Source: Comamonadaceae bacterium (GTDB lineage: Bacteria; Pseudomonadota; Gammaproteobacteria; Burkholderiales; Burkholderiaceae_C). Taken from it: a DNA stretch of 44,903 nt. Where the stretch lies: assembly GCA_947451285.1 (NCBI GenBank), contig CANFYL010000005.1, positions 1-44,903 on the forward strand. Direction: 5' to 3'. Under the pieces are notes generated by a model. It worked only from the letters and a program-made list of their open reading frames with translations, ran no database searches and was not told the origin of the DNA. Positions 1 through 9,422 of this stretch are shown here, piece by piece (positions within the stretch are counted from its first letter, which is position 1; the number at the start of each line of letters is the position of its first letter). A program made the translations under genes and the position numbers.

Positions 1-1
1 C

Positions 2-283
2 AAGCGCATCCAGGTCAAGCCCAAGGCCAGCCTCAGCCTGCAAAAACACCATCACCGCGCTGAGCACTGGATTGTGGTGAAGGGCACTGCTGAAATCACC
101 AACGGAGACAAGGTGCTGACCTTGACCGAAAACCAGTCCACCTACATCCCGCTGGGTGAGGTGCACCGCCTGGCCAACCCCGGCAGCATTCCGCTGGAAA
201 TCATTGAGGTGCAGTCGGGCAGCTATTTGGGCGAAGACGACATCGTCCGGTTCGAAGACACCTACGGACGGGCGCAATCATGA
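2..283 (+). CDS. manC: Mannose-1-phosphate guanylyltransferase / mannose-6-phosphate isomerase, C-terminal part
   Basis: This is the last 93 codons of a gene cut by the window edge, in frame from base 2. The visible part is the type II phosphomannose isomerase cupin, with the metal-binding signature HHHRAEHW at visible residues 16-23, followed by regularly spaced beta-strand segments. In the full enzyme the N-terminal half makes GDP-mannose from mannose-1-phosphate and GTP, and this domain isomerises fructose-6-phosphate to mannose-6-phosphate. The stop codon overlaps the fcl start (ATGA), and gmd follows. That places it at the head of a GDP-mannose to GDP-fucose pathway. The nucleotidyltransferase half is not visible, so the bifunctional nature is inferred from the domain type and neighbours. 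Confidence 0.88.
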   Translation, partial: KRIQVKPKASLSLQKHHHRAEHWIVVKGTAEITNGDKVLTLTENQSTYIPLGEVHRLANPGSIPLEIIEVQSGSYLGEDDIVRFEDTYGRAQS

Positions 284-1257
284 CCCAACATCCCAAAATC
301 TACGTCGCTGGCCATCGTGGCATGGTGGGCTCCGCCATCGTGCGCCAGCTGCTGGCCCAGGGGCAACCGGTTGAACGTGTCGTCACTCGCACCCATGCGC
401 AACTGGACTTAACGAGCCAAGCCGCCGTCAACGCATTCTTTGCCGAAGAAAAGCCCGACCAGGTCTACCTGGCCGCTGCCAAGGTGGGCGGCATCCACGC
501 CAACAACACCTACCCGGCCGAATTCATCTATCAGAACCTGATGACGCAGGCCAACGTCATCGATGCGGCCTTCCGCAATGGCGTACAAAAGCTGCTCTTC
601 TTGGGCTCCAGTTGTATTTACCCTAAGCTGGCAGATCAGCCCATGCGCGAAGACGCATTACTGACAGGCATGCTGGAGCCCACCAACGAGCCCTATGCCA
701 TCGCCAAGATTGCTGGCATCAAGCTCTGCGAAAGCTACAACCGTCAGTACGGCCAAAGCCATGGGGTGGACTACCGCAGCGTCATGCCCACCAACCTGTA
801 TGGGCCCGGTGACAACTACCACCCCGAAAACTCCCACGTTATCCCGGCGCTGATTCGTCGCTTCCATGAAGCCAAGGTCAACCAGGCGCTCAGCGTCACC
901 ATCTGGGGCACCGGCACACCCAAGCGCGAGTTCTTGTACGTGGACGACATGGCAGCGGCCAGCGTGCACGTCATGAACCTCGATAAAGCCACCTACGACC
1001 AGCACACCCAGCCCATGCTCAGCCATATCAACGTGGGATGCGGGGAAGACGTGACCATCCTGGAAGTGGCACAAGCTGTGGGCCGAACCGTGGGGTACAC
1101 CGGCCTCATCCACACTGACCCTGCCAAGCCCGATGGTACGCCGCGCAAGCTCATGGACAGCACCCGTCTTAACGCGCTGGGCTGGCAAGCACAGGTCGGA
1201 CTTGAAGTAGGCCTGAAAGCTGCCTACGAGGACTTTTTGGCCCATTACGCCGCATAA
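280..1257 (+). CDS. fcl: GDP-L-fucose synthase
   Basis: A 325-residue extended short-chain dehydrogenase. It converts GDP-4-keto-6-deoxy-D-mannose to GDP-L-fucose by 3,5-epimerisation and NADPH-dependent reduction in the cytoplasm. The NADP-binding loop [10 protein letters not shown] is at residues 10-19. The active-site GSSCIYP (Ser111, Cys112 in this numbering) and the YxxxK pair Tyr139/Lys143 match the Ser/Cys/Tyr/Lys set of the E. coli enzyme in order and spacing. Its length is normal for the family. The start overlaps the manC stop by 4 bases, and gmd begins 15 bases after its stop, so the three are one operon. Gene order fcl before gmd is reversed relative to the reaction order. A GT10 fucosyltransferase-like gene at 13361 is a likely user of the product. 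Confidence 0.96.
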   Translation: MTQHPKIYVAGHRGMVGSAIVRQLLAQGQPVERVVTRTHAQLDLTSQAAVNAFFAEEKPDQVYLAAAKVGGIHANNTYPAEFIYQNLMTQANVIDAAFRNGVQKLLFLGSSCIYPKLADQPMREDALLTGMLEPTNEPYAIAKIAGIKLCESYNRQYGQSHGVDYRSVMPTNLYGPGDNYHPENSHVIPALIRRFHEAKVNQALSVTIWGTGTPKREFLYVDDMAAASVHVMNLDKATYDQHTQPMLSHINVGCGEDVTILEVAQAVGRTVGYTGLIHTDPAKPDGTPRKLMDSTRLNALGWQAQVGLEVGLKAAYEDFLAHYAA

Positions 1258-1272
1258 ACATACAGAAAACAA

Positions 1273-2376
1273 ATGACGTCAAGACCCAATGCATCCCCAA
1301 AAGTCGCCCTCATCACGGGCATCACAGGCCAAGACGGTTCTTACCTCGCTGAATTTCTTCTGGAAAAAGGCTATATCGTCCACGGCATCAAGCGCCGTGC
1401 TAGCAGCTTCAACACCCAGCGCGTGGACCACATCTACCAAGCCCCGCATGTAGACAACGCCAACTTTAAATTGCACTACGGAGACCTCAGCGACACCAGC
1501 AACCTGGTGCGCATCGTGCAAGAAACCCAGCCCGACGAAATCTACAACCTGGGCGCACAAAGCCACGTGGCCGTGTCATTTGAGTCGCCTGAATACACCG
1601 CCGACGTGGACGCCATGGGCACCCTGCGCATTCTCGAAGCCATCCGCATCCTCGGCCTGGAAAAGAAAACCCGCTTCTATCAAGCCAGCACCTCCGAGCT
1701 GTATGGTCAGGTGCAAGAAATCCCCCAAAAAGAAACGACACCCTTTTACCCCCGCAGCCCCTACGCCGTGGCCAAGTTGTACGCCTACTGGATCACGGTC
1801 AACTACCGCGAAGCCTATGGCATCTATGCCTGCAACGGCATCTTGTTCAACCACGAAAGCCCACGCCGTGGCGAAACCTTCGTCACTCGCAAAATCACCC
1901 GCGGCATGGCCAACATCAGCCAAGGCCTGGAAGACTGCCTCTACATGGGCAACATCGACGCCCTGCGCGACTGGGGCCACGCCAAAGACTATGTGCGCAT
2001 GCAGTGGATGATGCTGCAACAAGACCAGCCTGAAGACTTCGTCATTGCCACAGGCGTGCAATACAGCGTGCGCCAATTCATCGAATGGACCGCTGCAGAG
2101 TTAGGCATGCAACTTCGCTGGGCAGGCGAGGGCATCAATGAAGTGGCTTATTGGAAGGAAAAAGCCATCGTCCGTATCGATCCCCGTTATTTTCGCCCCA
2201 CCGAAGTCGAAACCCTTCTCGGCGACCCCATCAAAGCCAAACAAAAACTCGGCTGGGTGCCCGAAATAACCGCTCAAGAAATGTGCGCCGAAATGGTTGC
2301 AGCCGACCTGGCCCAGGCCAAGCAGCATGCCTTGCTCAAAACCAACGGCTACAATGTCAACGTGAGCCTGGAGTAA
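1273..2376 (+). CDS. gmd: GDP-mannose 4,6-dehydratase
   Basis: A 367-residue NADP-dependent extended SDR that converts GDP-D-mannose to GDP-4-keto-6-deoxy-D-mannose, the substrate of Fcl. The Rossmann motif [10 protein letters not shown] is at residues 15-24, with the family-specific RRASSFNT after it. The catalytic Thr/Glu region STSELYG (residues 139-145) and Tyr164/Lys168 of YAVAK are present. Length and C-terminus are typical. ATG start 1273 lies 15 bases after fcl. The G+C and codon use resemble the flanking fcl and ddh genes, so this part of the locus looks older or better adapted to the host than the block after 10 kb. Confidence 0.97.
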   Translation: MTSRPNASPKVALITGITGQDGSYLAEFLLEKGYIVHGIKRRASSFNTQRVDHIYQAPHVDNANFKLHYGDLSDTSNLVRIVQETQPDEIYNLGAQSHVAVSFESPEYTADVDAMGTLRILEAIRILGLEKKTRFYQASTSELYGQVQEIPQKETTPFYPRSPYAVAKLYAYWITVNYREAYGIYACNGILFNHESPRRGETFVTRKITRGMANISQGLEDCLYMGNIDALRDWGHAKDYVRMQWMMLQQDQPEDFVIATGVQYSVRQFIEWTAAELGMQLRWAGEGINEVAYWKEKAIVRIDPRYFRPTEVETLLGDPIKAKQKLGWVPEITAQEMCAEMVAADLAQAKQHALLKTNGYNVNVSLE

Positions 2377-2382
2377 ACACAA

Positions 2383-3378
2383 GTGCCTGTCGTGAAGCTC
2401 AGCAGCGGACGTGAATTTTCGGCCACCGCAGGTGCCTCTTTGGTGGATGCGTCCTTGTTGGCGGGCATCACGCTGCCCCACAGCTGCAAAACGGGCCGTT
2501 GCAGCACCTGCAAGTGCAAAGTGCTGCAAGGCGAAACCACGGCCCTGCAAACAGAAACAGGGCTTACAGACGCAGAAAAAGCCGACGGCTGGATTCTTAG
2601 TTGCGTGCGATTGGCCCAAACCGATGTCACGCTAGAAGTCGAAGACCTGGGCAATGTCGTCTTGCCTCCCAGCAAAACCCTCCCTTGCCGCATCAGCAGC
2701 ATCGACCGGCTGGCCACCGACGTCATTCGTGTCATGCTGCGCCTGCCGCCAACGGCCGAATTCAGGTCTATTCCCGGTCAATATATTGACGTCATTGGCC
2801 CCGGTGGTGTGCGCCGCAGCTATTCACTGGCCAACGCCAACACGGCAGGCAAAACCCTGGAACTGCACATTCGCGCAGTCGATGGCGGCGTCATGAGTGA
2901 TTACTGGTTCAAGCAAGCCAAAGTCAACAATCTGTTGCGCTTCACCGGTCCCTTGGGCACCTTCTTTTTGCGAGGTCTGGACCAACTCAATCTGGTCTTT
3001 CTAGCGACTGGCACAGGCATTGCGCCTGTCAAAGCCATGTTGGAATCGCTCACCCATATCGCGCCCGAACATGCCCCTCTATCAGTCACCGTGTTTTGGG
3101 GTGGGCGCACTGCCGAAGACCTCTACTTTGACCCACAAGCGATCCCGGCAGGTCATCGGTTTGTACCCGTGCTGTCTCGTGCTGCAGCAGGCTGGGCTGG
3201 CGTCAGCGGCTACGTTCAAAACGCACTGCTTGCCACGCAGCCTGATCTGGCCCGCACCGTTGTGTATGCCTGCGGCTCAGACGCCATGATTCGCAGCGCC
3301 AGGTCCAGTTTGTTGACCGCAGGCCTTCCCGATAACCGGTTCTTTGCCGATGCGTTCGTACCTTCGACTTCTCATTAA
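2383..3378 (+). CDS. ddhD: CDP-6-deoxy-delta-3,4-glucoseen reductase (2Fe-2S flavoprotein)
   Basis: A 331-residue electron-transfer protein with a GTG start 6 bases after gmd. An N-terminal plant-type ferredoxin domain carries Cys35, Cys40, Cys43 and Cys74, the CxxxxCxxC...C pattern for a [2Fe-2S] cluster. An FAD domain with RRSYSLAN (about residues 145-152) and an NAD domain with TGTGIAP (about residues 208-214) follow. This is the E3/DdhD/AscD/RfbI architecture. The protein passes electrons from NADH to the PMP-enzyme DdhC (gene at 5243) during C-3 deoxygenation of CDP-4-keto-6-deoxyglucose. Its position before ddhA, rather than next to ddhC, is a local arrangement. Generic reductases of the same fold exist, but the CDP-sugar genes next to it settle the assignment. 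Confidence 0.92.
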   Translation: MPVVKLSSGREFSATAGASLVDASLLAGITLPHSCKTGRCSTCKCKVLQGETTALQTETGLTDAEKADGWILSCVRLAQTDVTLEVEDLGNVVLPPSKTLPCRISSIDRLATDVIRVMLRLPPTAEFRSIPGQYIDVIGPGGVRRSYSLANANTAGKTLELHIRAVDGGVMSDYWFKQAKVNNLLRFTGPLGTFFLRGLDQLNLVFLATGTGIAPVKAMLESLTHIAPEHAPLSVTVFWGGRTAEDLYFDPQAIPAGHRFVPVLSRAAAGWAGVSGYVQNALLATQPDLARTVVYACGSDAMIRSARSSLLTAGLPDNRFFADAFVPSTSH

Positions 3379-3396
3379 CTTTAACCAAAGCACTTT

Positions 3397-4170
3397 ATGA
3401 AAGCAGTCATTCTGGCCGGTGGCCTCGGCACTCGCCTTAGCGAAGAAACCGCAACTCGCCCAAAACCCATGGTTGAAATTGGTGGCAAGCCAATCCTCTG
3501 GCACATCATGAAGATGTATTCCCACCACGGCATCAACGACTTCATTGTCTGCTGTGGTTACAAGGGTTACCTCATTAAAGAGTATTTCGCCAACTACTTT
3601 TTGCACATGTCAGATGTCACGTTTGACATGCAAGCCAACATCATGCACGTGCACGAAAAACGCGCCGAACCTTGGAAAGTAACCTTGGTCGACACCGGCG
3701 ACAACTCCATGACAGGGGGGCGACTGCGCCGTGTTGCCGAACACGTCCAAGACGAAGAAGCTTTTTGCTTTACCTATGGTGACGGTGTGGGCGATAACGA
3801 CATTACCGCCAGCATCGCCTTCCATCGCAGCCATGGCAAAGCCGCTACATTGACTGCAACTTATCCTCCTGGCCGTTTTGGCGCATTGGACATTCAAGAT
3901 GGACAAGTTCGCAGTTTCAAAGAAAAACCTCGTGGAGATGGTGCCTTGATCAATGGTGGCTTTTTTGTTCTATCCCCCAAGGTACTGTCTTTGCTGGATG
4001 GTGATGACACCATTTGGGAGCAAGAGCCGCTCATGAAGTTGGCCGAACAAGGCGATCTCATGGCATTCAAGCATGAGGGCTTTTGGCAACCCATGGACAC
4101 CCTGCACGACAAAAATACCCTCGAAAAAATGTGGACCACCAACACAGCCCCCTGGAAGAAGTGGGAGTGA
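3397..4170 (+). CDS. rfbF: Glucose-1-phosphate cytidylyltransferase
   Basis: A 257-residue nucleotidyltransferase (also called ddhA or ascA) that makes CDP-D-glucose from CTP and glucose-1-phosphate, the entry step to CDP-3,6-dideoxyhexoses. The signature [20 protein letters not shown] runs from residue 7, and GDGVGDND near residue 128 carries the metal-binding Asp. Length is that of the family. The sequence around [17 protein letters not shown] and the C-terminal [10 protein letters not shown] are characteristic of this enzyme rather than of dTDP-glucose pyrophosphorylases. It sits 18 bases after ddhD, and its stop overlaps the possible GTG start of the next gene. Confidence 0.95.
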   Translation: MKAVILAGGLGTRLSEETATRPKPMVEIGGKPILWHIMKMYSHHGINDFIVCCGYKGYLIKEYFANYFLHMSDVTFDMQANIMHVHEKRAEPWKVTLVDTGDNSMTGGRLRRVAEHVQDEEAFCFTYGDGVGDNDITASIAFHRSHGKAATLTATYPPGRFGALDIQDGQVRSFKEKPRGDGALINGGFFVLSPKVLSLLDGDDTIWEQEPLMKLAEQGDLMAFKHEGFWQPMDTLHDKNTLEKMWTTNTAPWKKWE

Positions 4171-4178
4171 GCACAAGC

Positions 4179-5246
4179 ATGCAAATCCGCCCTGAATTTT
4201 GGCAAGGCCGCAAAGTGCTCATGACTGGGCACACCGGTTTCAAAGGCAGTTGGCTCAGCCTGTGGCTTCAGTCCATGGGCGCAGAGCTGCGCGGCATCGC
4301 CTTGGAGCCGCCAACGACGCCCGCCTTGTTTGATGTGGCCCAGGTGGCCAAAGGCATAGATAGCCACATTGTCGATATACGCGATGCCAGCGCCATCGCC
4401 CGCCTGGTCAAAGACTTCCAGCCCGAAATCATCATCCACATGGCCGCGCAGCCGTTGGTGCGCTTGTCTTATCAGCAGCCTATTGAAACTTACGCCACCA
4501 ATGTGATGGGCACGGTGCATGTGCTGGAGGCTGCACGACACGCAGGCAGCGTGTGTGCCATTGTCAACATCACCACCGACAAGTGCTACGACAACCGCGA
4601 ATGGGCCTGGGGCTACCGCGAAGACGAAGCCATGGGCGGGCATGATCCGTATTCCAGCAGCAAAGGCTGTGCAGAATTGGTGAGCAGCGCCTATCGCAAA
4701 TCGTTCTTAATAGATGCAGGCATCGCAATGGCCACGGCGCGAGCTGGCAACGTGATTGGCGGCGGCGACTGGGCGCTAGACCGCTTGGTGCCCGACACCT
4801 TGCTAGCGTTGGAAAAAGGCCAACCCGTACAAATTCGCAACCCACACGCCACTCGCCCATGGCAGCACGTGTTGGAGCCTTTGTCTGGCTATCTGCTGCT
4901 GGCAGAAAAGCTGCACGAACAAGGGCAAACCTTTGCCGAAGGCTGGAACTTTGGCCCGCGTGACGAAGATGCCCGCCCCGTGCAGAGGATTGTTGAACAG
5001 CTTTGCCAAGCCTGGGGGCAGGGCGCCAGTTGGCAACTGCAGCCAGGCCACCATCCGCACGAAGCCAACTACCTCAAGCTCGACATCTCCAAAGCCAAGC
5101 AGCGCCTGCATTGGGTGCCTCGCTGGTCGCTTGAGCATGCGCTTAAACACATCACCCACTGGCACCGAGCTTGGCTGGATGGGCAAGATATGCATGTCCT
5201 ATGCCTTCAACAAATCCATCAATACCAAAACCAGGCCCAACCATGA
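4179..5246 (+). CDS. rfbG: CDP-glucose 4,6-dehydratase
   Basis: A 355-residue NAD-dependent SDR (also ddhB/ascB) forming CDP-4-keto-6-deoxy-D-glucose. The Rossmann loop [10 protein letters not shown] is at residues 16-25. Landmarks include [28 protein letters not shown] and [11 protein letters not shown] (YxxxK near residue 157), then [10 protein letters not shown] and [13 protein letters not shown]. The open frame extends upstream inside rfbF. I chose ATG 4179 because the resulting N-terminus ([10 protein letters not shown]) matches the family, and GGAG lies upstream at 4164-4167. GTG 4167, which overlaps the rfbF stop, is an alternative giving four more residues. The 3' end overlaps the next gene by ATGA. 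Confidence 0.95.
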   Translation: MQIRPEFWQGRKVLMTGHTGFKGSWLSLWLQSMGAELRGIALEPPTTPALFDVAQVAKGIDSHIVDIRDASAIARLVKDFQPEIIIHMAAQPLVRLSYQQPIETYATNVMGTVHVLEAARHAGSVCAIVNITTDKCYDNREWAWGYREDEAMGGHDPYSSSKGCAELVSSAYRKSFLIDAGIAMATARAGNVIGGGDWALDRLVPDTLLALEKGQPVQIRNPHATRPWQHVLEPLSGYLLLAEKLHEQGQTFAEGWNFGPRDEDARPVQRIVEQLCQAWGQGASWQLQPGHHPHEANYLKLDISKAKQRLHWVPRWSLEHALKHITHWHRAWLDGQDMHVLCLQQIHQYQNQAQP

Positions 5247-6595
5247 CCACTTCAACTGTCACCTTCAACCCCAAACTGGACAAACTGCGCACCCAAATCA
5301 GCGAGTTGGTGCAGCAATACGCAGAAATTGCGCATGCCCCTGTTCCCTTTGTACCTGGCCAGTCTGCTGTGCCAGTGTCGGGCAAAGTCATTGGTACCAA
5401 AGAGCTGCAGCTCATGGTGGAGGCATCGCTGGACGGCTGGTTGACCACGGGCCGCTTCAATGCCATGTTTGAAGAGCGCATGGCCAGATTTTTGGGCGTC
5501 AAGCATGTGCTGACGGTCAACTCTGGCTCGTCTGCCAACTTGGTGGCTTTCTCGGCATTGACCAGCCCCAAGCTGGGCGACCGCGCCATTCAACCCGGTG
5601 ACGAAGTCATTGGAGTGGCCGCAGGCTTCCCCACCACCGTCAACCCCATCCTGCAGTTTGGCGCCGTGCCCGTGTTTGTCGATGTCGACCTGGCCACTCA
5701 CAACATTGATGTATCAAAAATCGAAGCCGCTATCAGCCCCAAAACCAAAGCCATCATGCTGGCCCACAGCCTGGGCAACCCGTTTAACTTAGACATGGTT
5801 ACCGCCCTCTGCAAAAAATACAACCTGTGGTTGGTCGAAGACTGCTGCGACGCACTGGGTGCCACCTACAAAGGACAAATGGTCGGCACCTTTGGCGACA
5901 TCTCAACGCTGAGCTTTTACCCCGCGCACCACATCACCATGGGCGAGGGCGGTGTGGTGTTCACCAACAACAGCGAGCTGAAAATGATTGCGGAGTCCTT
6001 CCGCGACTGGGGCCGCGACTGCTATTGCCCACCCGGTAAAGACAACACCTGCGACAAACGCTTTTGCTGGACCAAAGAGCAAATCGGTGGAGACTTGCCC
6101 GACGGATATGACCACAAATACACGTACAGTCACCTGGGTTACAACCTAAAGATTACAGACATGCAAGCCGCGTGTGCCCTCGCGCAGATGGACCGTTTGG
6201 AAGAGTTCATTTCCAAGCGGCGCGCCAACTTCTCCTACTTAAAAGCACGTCTGCAAAGCTGCGCTGAATTTTTGCACCTGCCCGAGGCGGCTCCCAATTC
6301 AGAGCCATCGTGGTTTGGTTTTCCGCTGGTGTTGAAAGAAAGCAGCGGCATCAAGCGCACAGACCTGATCAATTACCTGGACCAAAACAAAATCGGCACA
6401 CGGCTTTTGTTTGCAGGCAACCTGACCAAGCAGCCCTATATGGCGGGCCGCAACTTCCGCGTAAGCGGTGAGCTGCAAAACACTGACGTGGTGATGAACC
6501 AGACCTTCTGGCTCGGCACCTTTCCGGGCCTGGATGAGCCGCAACTGGACTACATCGCGGACAAGCTCGAAGAGTTTTTTGGAGTCAATTTCTGA
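5243..6595 (+). CDS. rfbH: CDP-4-keto-6-deoxy-D-glucose 3-dehydrase (PMP / 2Fe-2S)
   Basis: A 450-residue member of the aspartate-aminotransferase fold sugar enzymes (also ddhC/ascC, E1). It removes the C-3 hydroxyl of CDP-4-keto-6-deoxyglucose together with the reductase at 2383. The usual PLP lysine is replaced by histidine in [14 protein letters not shown] (from about residue 223), the hallmark of this PMP-dependent dehydrase. The cluster cysteines [11 protein letters not shown] (about residues 259-269) follow, and a further pair lies in [12 protein letters not shown] 5243 overlaps the rfbG stop by 4 bases. Longer starts at 5171 would run into rfbG. The stop codon overlaps the start of the transketolase-like pair by one base, so the dehydrase and that pair are translationally coupled. 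Confidence 0.96.
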   Translation: MTTSTVTFNPKLDKLRTQISELVQQYAEIAHAPVPFVPGQSAVPVSGKVIGTKELQLMVEASLDGWLTTGRFNAMFEERMARFLGVKHVLTVNSGSSANLVAFSALTSPKLGDRAIQPGDEVIGVAAGFPTTVNPILQFGAVPVFVDVDLATHNIDVSKIEAAISPKTKAIMLAHSLGNPFNLDMVTALCKKYNLWLVEDCCDALGATYKGQMVGTFGDISTLSFYPAHHITMGEGGVVFTNNSELKMIAESFRDWGRDCYCPPGKDNTCDKRFCWTKEQIGGDLPDGYDHKYTYSHLGYNLKITDMQAACALAQMDRLEEFISKRRANFSYLKARLQSCAEFLHLPEAAPNSEPSWFGFPLVLKESSGIKRTDLINYLDQNKIGTRLLFAGNLTKQPYMAGRNFRVSGELQNTDVVMNQTFWLGTFPGLDEPQLDYIADKLEEFFGVNF

Positions 6596-7449
6596 TGACA
6601 ATACTCGCGACTCCCAAAGTCGGCGCTTCTGCAGACACACGGTTCGCACCGGCAAGCCTGAGACGCACGGTACTAGAAATGGCCTATGCCGGATCAACCG
6701 TGCACATCGCATGTGCATTCTCGATCATTGAATTGGTCTCGGTACTGTACCGAAACCATCTGCGCTACCCAGGCAACGATCCACGTGCTGAAGGGCGCGA
6801 CTATCTGGTTCTTAGCAAAGGACATGGCGTTATGGCTCAGTACGCCTGCATGTATGAGTTGGGTTGGCTAAACGACTCACACATCCAGGGCTACTTTGCT
6901 GACGGCAGTGAGCTTAAGGGCCTGTCTGACTCGCGTGTGCCGGGGCTTGAGGTGACGTCAGGATCGTTGGGTCACGGCTTCTCCGTCGGCGTTGGCATCG
7001 CAATGGGACTACAACGCAAGAGCACTGACCAGAAGGTCTATGCCATCGTTGGTGACGGCGAGCTCAACGAAGGACCAATCTGGGAAGGTGCGCTGGTTGC
7101 GGCCCACCACCGGATGGACAACCTGATGCTGATCATTGACAAGAACGGGTTCCAGGCGATGGGCACGACGGATGACGTGTTAGCACTGGGCGACCTGTCC
7201 GCAAAGTTCACCAGCTTTGGCTTCGAGACGCTGGAGGTCGACGGGCATGACGAAGCGGCAATCGACATCGCAATCCACCAACTCTGGCGCACAGGCGTTG
7301 GCAAACCCAAAGCGCTGATCGCGCGAACTGTTAAAGGCAAAGGTGTGCCCTTCATGGAGTCAGACAACCGCTGGCATTACACACGCCTGGACGCTCAAAC
7401 GTTTTCCGAAGCAATCAATTCCCTCGATCCTAAGGGAGATTCTAAGTGA
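6595..7449 (+). CDS. Transketolase-like protein, N-terminal (TPP-binding) subunit
   Basis: A 284-residue protein matching only the pyrophosphate-binding half of transketolase. It shows SKGHG near residue 75, SGSLGHG near residue 122, and the TPP/metal motif GDGELNEG near residue 152 with DKNG about 30 residues later. The second half is encoded by the next gene (GTGA overlap), so the two make a split alpha2beta2-type transketolase. A housekeeping transketolase is one chain of about 660 residues. The ATG overlaps the rfbH stop (TGATG), which ties it to CDP-sugar synthesis. By analogy with YerE in yersiniose synthesis, which is a different TPP family, it may add a two-carbon unit to the 4-keto sugar. 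That role is inference; an unrelated pentose-phosphate role remains possible. Confidence 0.85.
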   Translation: MTILATPKVGASADTRFAPASLRRTVLEMAYAGSTVHIACAFSIIELVSVLYRNHLRYPGNDPRAEGRDYLVLSKGHGVMAQYACMYELGWLNDSHIQGYFADGSELKGLSDSRVPGLEVTSGSLGHGFSVGVGIAMGLQRKSTDQKVYAIVGDGELNEGPIWEGALVAAHHRMDNLMLIIDKNGFQAMGTTDDVLALGDLSAKFTSFGFETLEVDGHDEAAIDIAIHQLWRTGVGKPKALIARTVKGKGVPFMESDNRWHYTRLDAQTFSEAINSLDPKGDSK

Positions 7450-8360
7450 GAGACGCATTTTCCAACGCGCTGGTGCGCCTAGCTTTAGCTGACCCAACGG
7501 TGCTGCTGTTGACCGGTGACCACGGCTATGCGCTGTTCGATCAGTTCCGCAAACGCTGCCCAGATCAATATATAAATGCTGGTATTGCCGAGCAGAACAT
7601 GGTAGGCATGGCGGCGGGCCTAGCACGTGTCGGATTTCGACCGTTTGTTTATGGTTTGGCGGCATTCGTTCCGATCCGCACGGTTGAGCAAATCAAGCTC
7701 GACATTGCACATGACAACCTGCCTGTCGTATTGTTAGGTGACGGTGCTGGGTTTGTCTATAGCCATTTGGGAACCAGCCACCAGTCGACCGAGGACATCG
7801 CCTGCACTCGCGCGATCCCCGGTCTGCAAGTGCTGTCCCCAGCAGACCGTTTTGAAATGACGGCCTGCATGGACTACGCCTACGCCACGCGAGGCCCGGT
7901 CTATTTGCGCATGGGCAAGTCGGATTGCGGCGACGTGCATCTGGGCCCGATCGGCGCCCTGCAGTGCGGCCGCCTGCTTAAACTGCGTGACGGCCGACCG
8001 GACCGGCCCGGCCTAATCGCCACCGGATCGATGGTCCGTACCGCGATGAATATCGCTGAGTCACGCGAGTTAACGGTGTGGAGCGCCCCGTCCCTTAAGC
8101 CGTTGTCGGTGGACGACGTCCGCGCCGCCGCGAGCGGTTGCTCCAGCCTGGTGACGCTGGAAGAGCATTCGATGCTGAACGGCCTCGGCGCGGCTATCAC
8201 GGAGATCACCAGTGAACATGCCCTTACGCGTGTGCTGCGCATAGGCGTGCCGGACCGCTTCTCGGAACGCTGCGGCACGTACGCCTACTTGCTGTGCGAA
8301 CACGGCATTGACCATGAATCCGCCGGGCGTCGCATCGATGACTTCATCTCAGCTGCCTGA
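7446..8360 (+). CDS. Transketolase-like protein, C-terminal (pyrimidine-binding) subunit
   Basis: A 304-residue partner of the preceding gene, with a GTG start overlapping its stop (GTGA). It covers the pyrimidine-binding and C-terminal domains of transketolase. The cofactor-activating Glu lies in AGIAEQNMVGMAAGLA (Glu about residue 48), followed by RPFVYGLAAFVPIRTVEQIK. HLGTSHQSTEDIA fits the substrate-channel region, and the C-terminal Rossmann-like domain is present. Both halves keep their key motifs, so an active two-subunit enzyme is expected. It is encoded between rfbH and an SDR gene, which overlaps its 3' end by 47 bases if translated from 8314. The assignment to the family is firm; the reaction is not known. 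Confidence 0.85.
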   Translation: MRDAFSNALVRLALADPTVLLLTGDHGYALFDQFRKRCPDQYINAGIAEQNMVGMAAGLARVGFRPFVYGLAAFVPIRTVEQIKLDIAHDNLPVVLLGDGAGFVYSHLGTSHQSTEDIACTRAIPGLQVLSPADRFEMTACMDYAYATRGPVYLRMGKSDCGDVHLGPIGALQCGRLLKLRDGRPDRPGLIATGSMVRTAMNIAESRELTVWSAPSLKPLSVDDVRAAASGCSSLVTLEEHSMLNGLGAAITEITSEHALTRVLRIGVPDRFSERCGTYAYLLCEHGIDHESAGRRIDDFISAA

Positions 8361-9393
8361 GTTCCCCTCGTTCCGCCATCCGGCCAAGCGGAGGCTGTTC
8401 ATCACTGGCGGCACGGGCTTCCTCGGCCGCTCGCTGCTGGATCTCCTCGCGACGATCGCGCCGCAATGTTGGCCGGACCTGCAGATCGATGTGCTCAGCC
8501 GTGACCCGTCCGCCTTCCTGCGCCGCTTTCCGCATTACGCGGACCACCGCTGGCTCTCTATCGTCGAAGGTTCACTGGATCGGCTACCCGAGGGCCGAGG
8601 CTACACCGACCTGATCCATGGCGCGGCAGACACGCATTGGGACGGCGACAAACTGACCTGGTTGACGCAATTGGTCGACGGCACGCGCCAGATCCTCGCA
8701 TTCGCGCGAGAGACAAAAGTGCAGCGGCTGGTCTTCCTGAGTTCCGGCGCAGTTTATGGCCCCCGGCCTGATGAATTACCGCTCGATGAAAGTCAGCCCC
8801 AAGCTCCACTGTCCACCGACGTCTCCAAACTGTATGGCCACGGCAAGCGCATGGCAGAAACACTCTGCGCGCTCTATTCAGCCCAGTACGGCGTGCCGAG
8901 CGTCATCGCCCGCTGCTTTGCTGTTGTGAGTGGCCACGTGCCGCTAGACGGCCCCTACGCGGTTGGGAACTTCCTGCGTGATGCTCTCGATCCTAATAGG
9001 CCAGCCATCGTCGTACGAGGCACAGGACAGGCAGTGCGGACCTATATCGACGGCAGCGATATGGCGCGTTGGCTGCTGGCAATGCTTGACCACGGCACGC
9101 CTGGCGCCGCCTATAACCTCGGAGGCGATCAGCCCATCACTACCTTGGCCTTGGCCGAGATGGTGGCGCGTATCGTGTCGCCTGGCAAGCCTGTCCATGT
9201 GGAACGCCAAGTGGAGACTTCCTCGCAGTCCGATCGGTCGGTCTATGTCCCGTCCGTCGAACGCGCACGTGGCCTAGGTCTGGTGGCACGGGTGCCGCTC
9301 GAGGAGTCCATCGCCGTCGCCGCGCGCCACATTACCCTTCGCGGTGTCTTACCTAGCAGTCGACCTTCAGCAATATTCGGGTCGTTCGCATAG
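8314..9393 (+). CDS. NAD(P)-dependent SDR family epimerase/reductase
   Basis: A 359-residue extended SDR. The coenzyme loop GGTGFLG lies at residues 32-38, FLSSGAVYGP supplies the Ser/Thr of the active site, and LYGHGKRMAE (about residues 172-181) gives the YxxxK pair. It is not clearly GalE, RfbB or Fcl. Following the CDP-dideoxysugar genes and the split transketolase, it is placed to reduce or epimerise the final keto sugar, as YerF, Abe or Prt do in related pathways. That role comes from context only. Start choice is uncertain: ATG 8314 overlaps the previous gene, ATG 8338 gives a shorter leader, and neither has a strong ribosome-binding site. The G+C here is higher than in the genes after 10 kb. 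Confidence 0.8.
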   Translation: MNPPGVASMTSSQLPEFPSFRHPAKRRLFITGGTGFLGRSLLDLLATIAPQCWPDLQIDVLSRDPSAFLRRFPHYADHRWLSIVEGSLDRLPEGRGYTDLIHGAADTHWDGDKLTWLTQLVDGTRQILAFARETKVQRLVFLSSGAVYGPRPDELPLDESQPQAPLSTDVSKLYGHGKRMAETLCALYSAQYGVPSVIARCFAVVSGHVPLDGPYAVGNFLRDALDPNRPAIVVRGTGQAVRTYIDGSDMARWLLAMLDHGTPGAAYNLGGDQPITTLALAEMVARIVSPGKPVHVERQVETSSQSDRSVYVPSVERARGLGLVARVPLEESIAVAARHITLRGVLPSSRPSAIFGSFA

Positions 9394-9422
9394 CCGCCGG
9401 CCCCGCCACTCTTCAGACTTCC

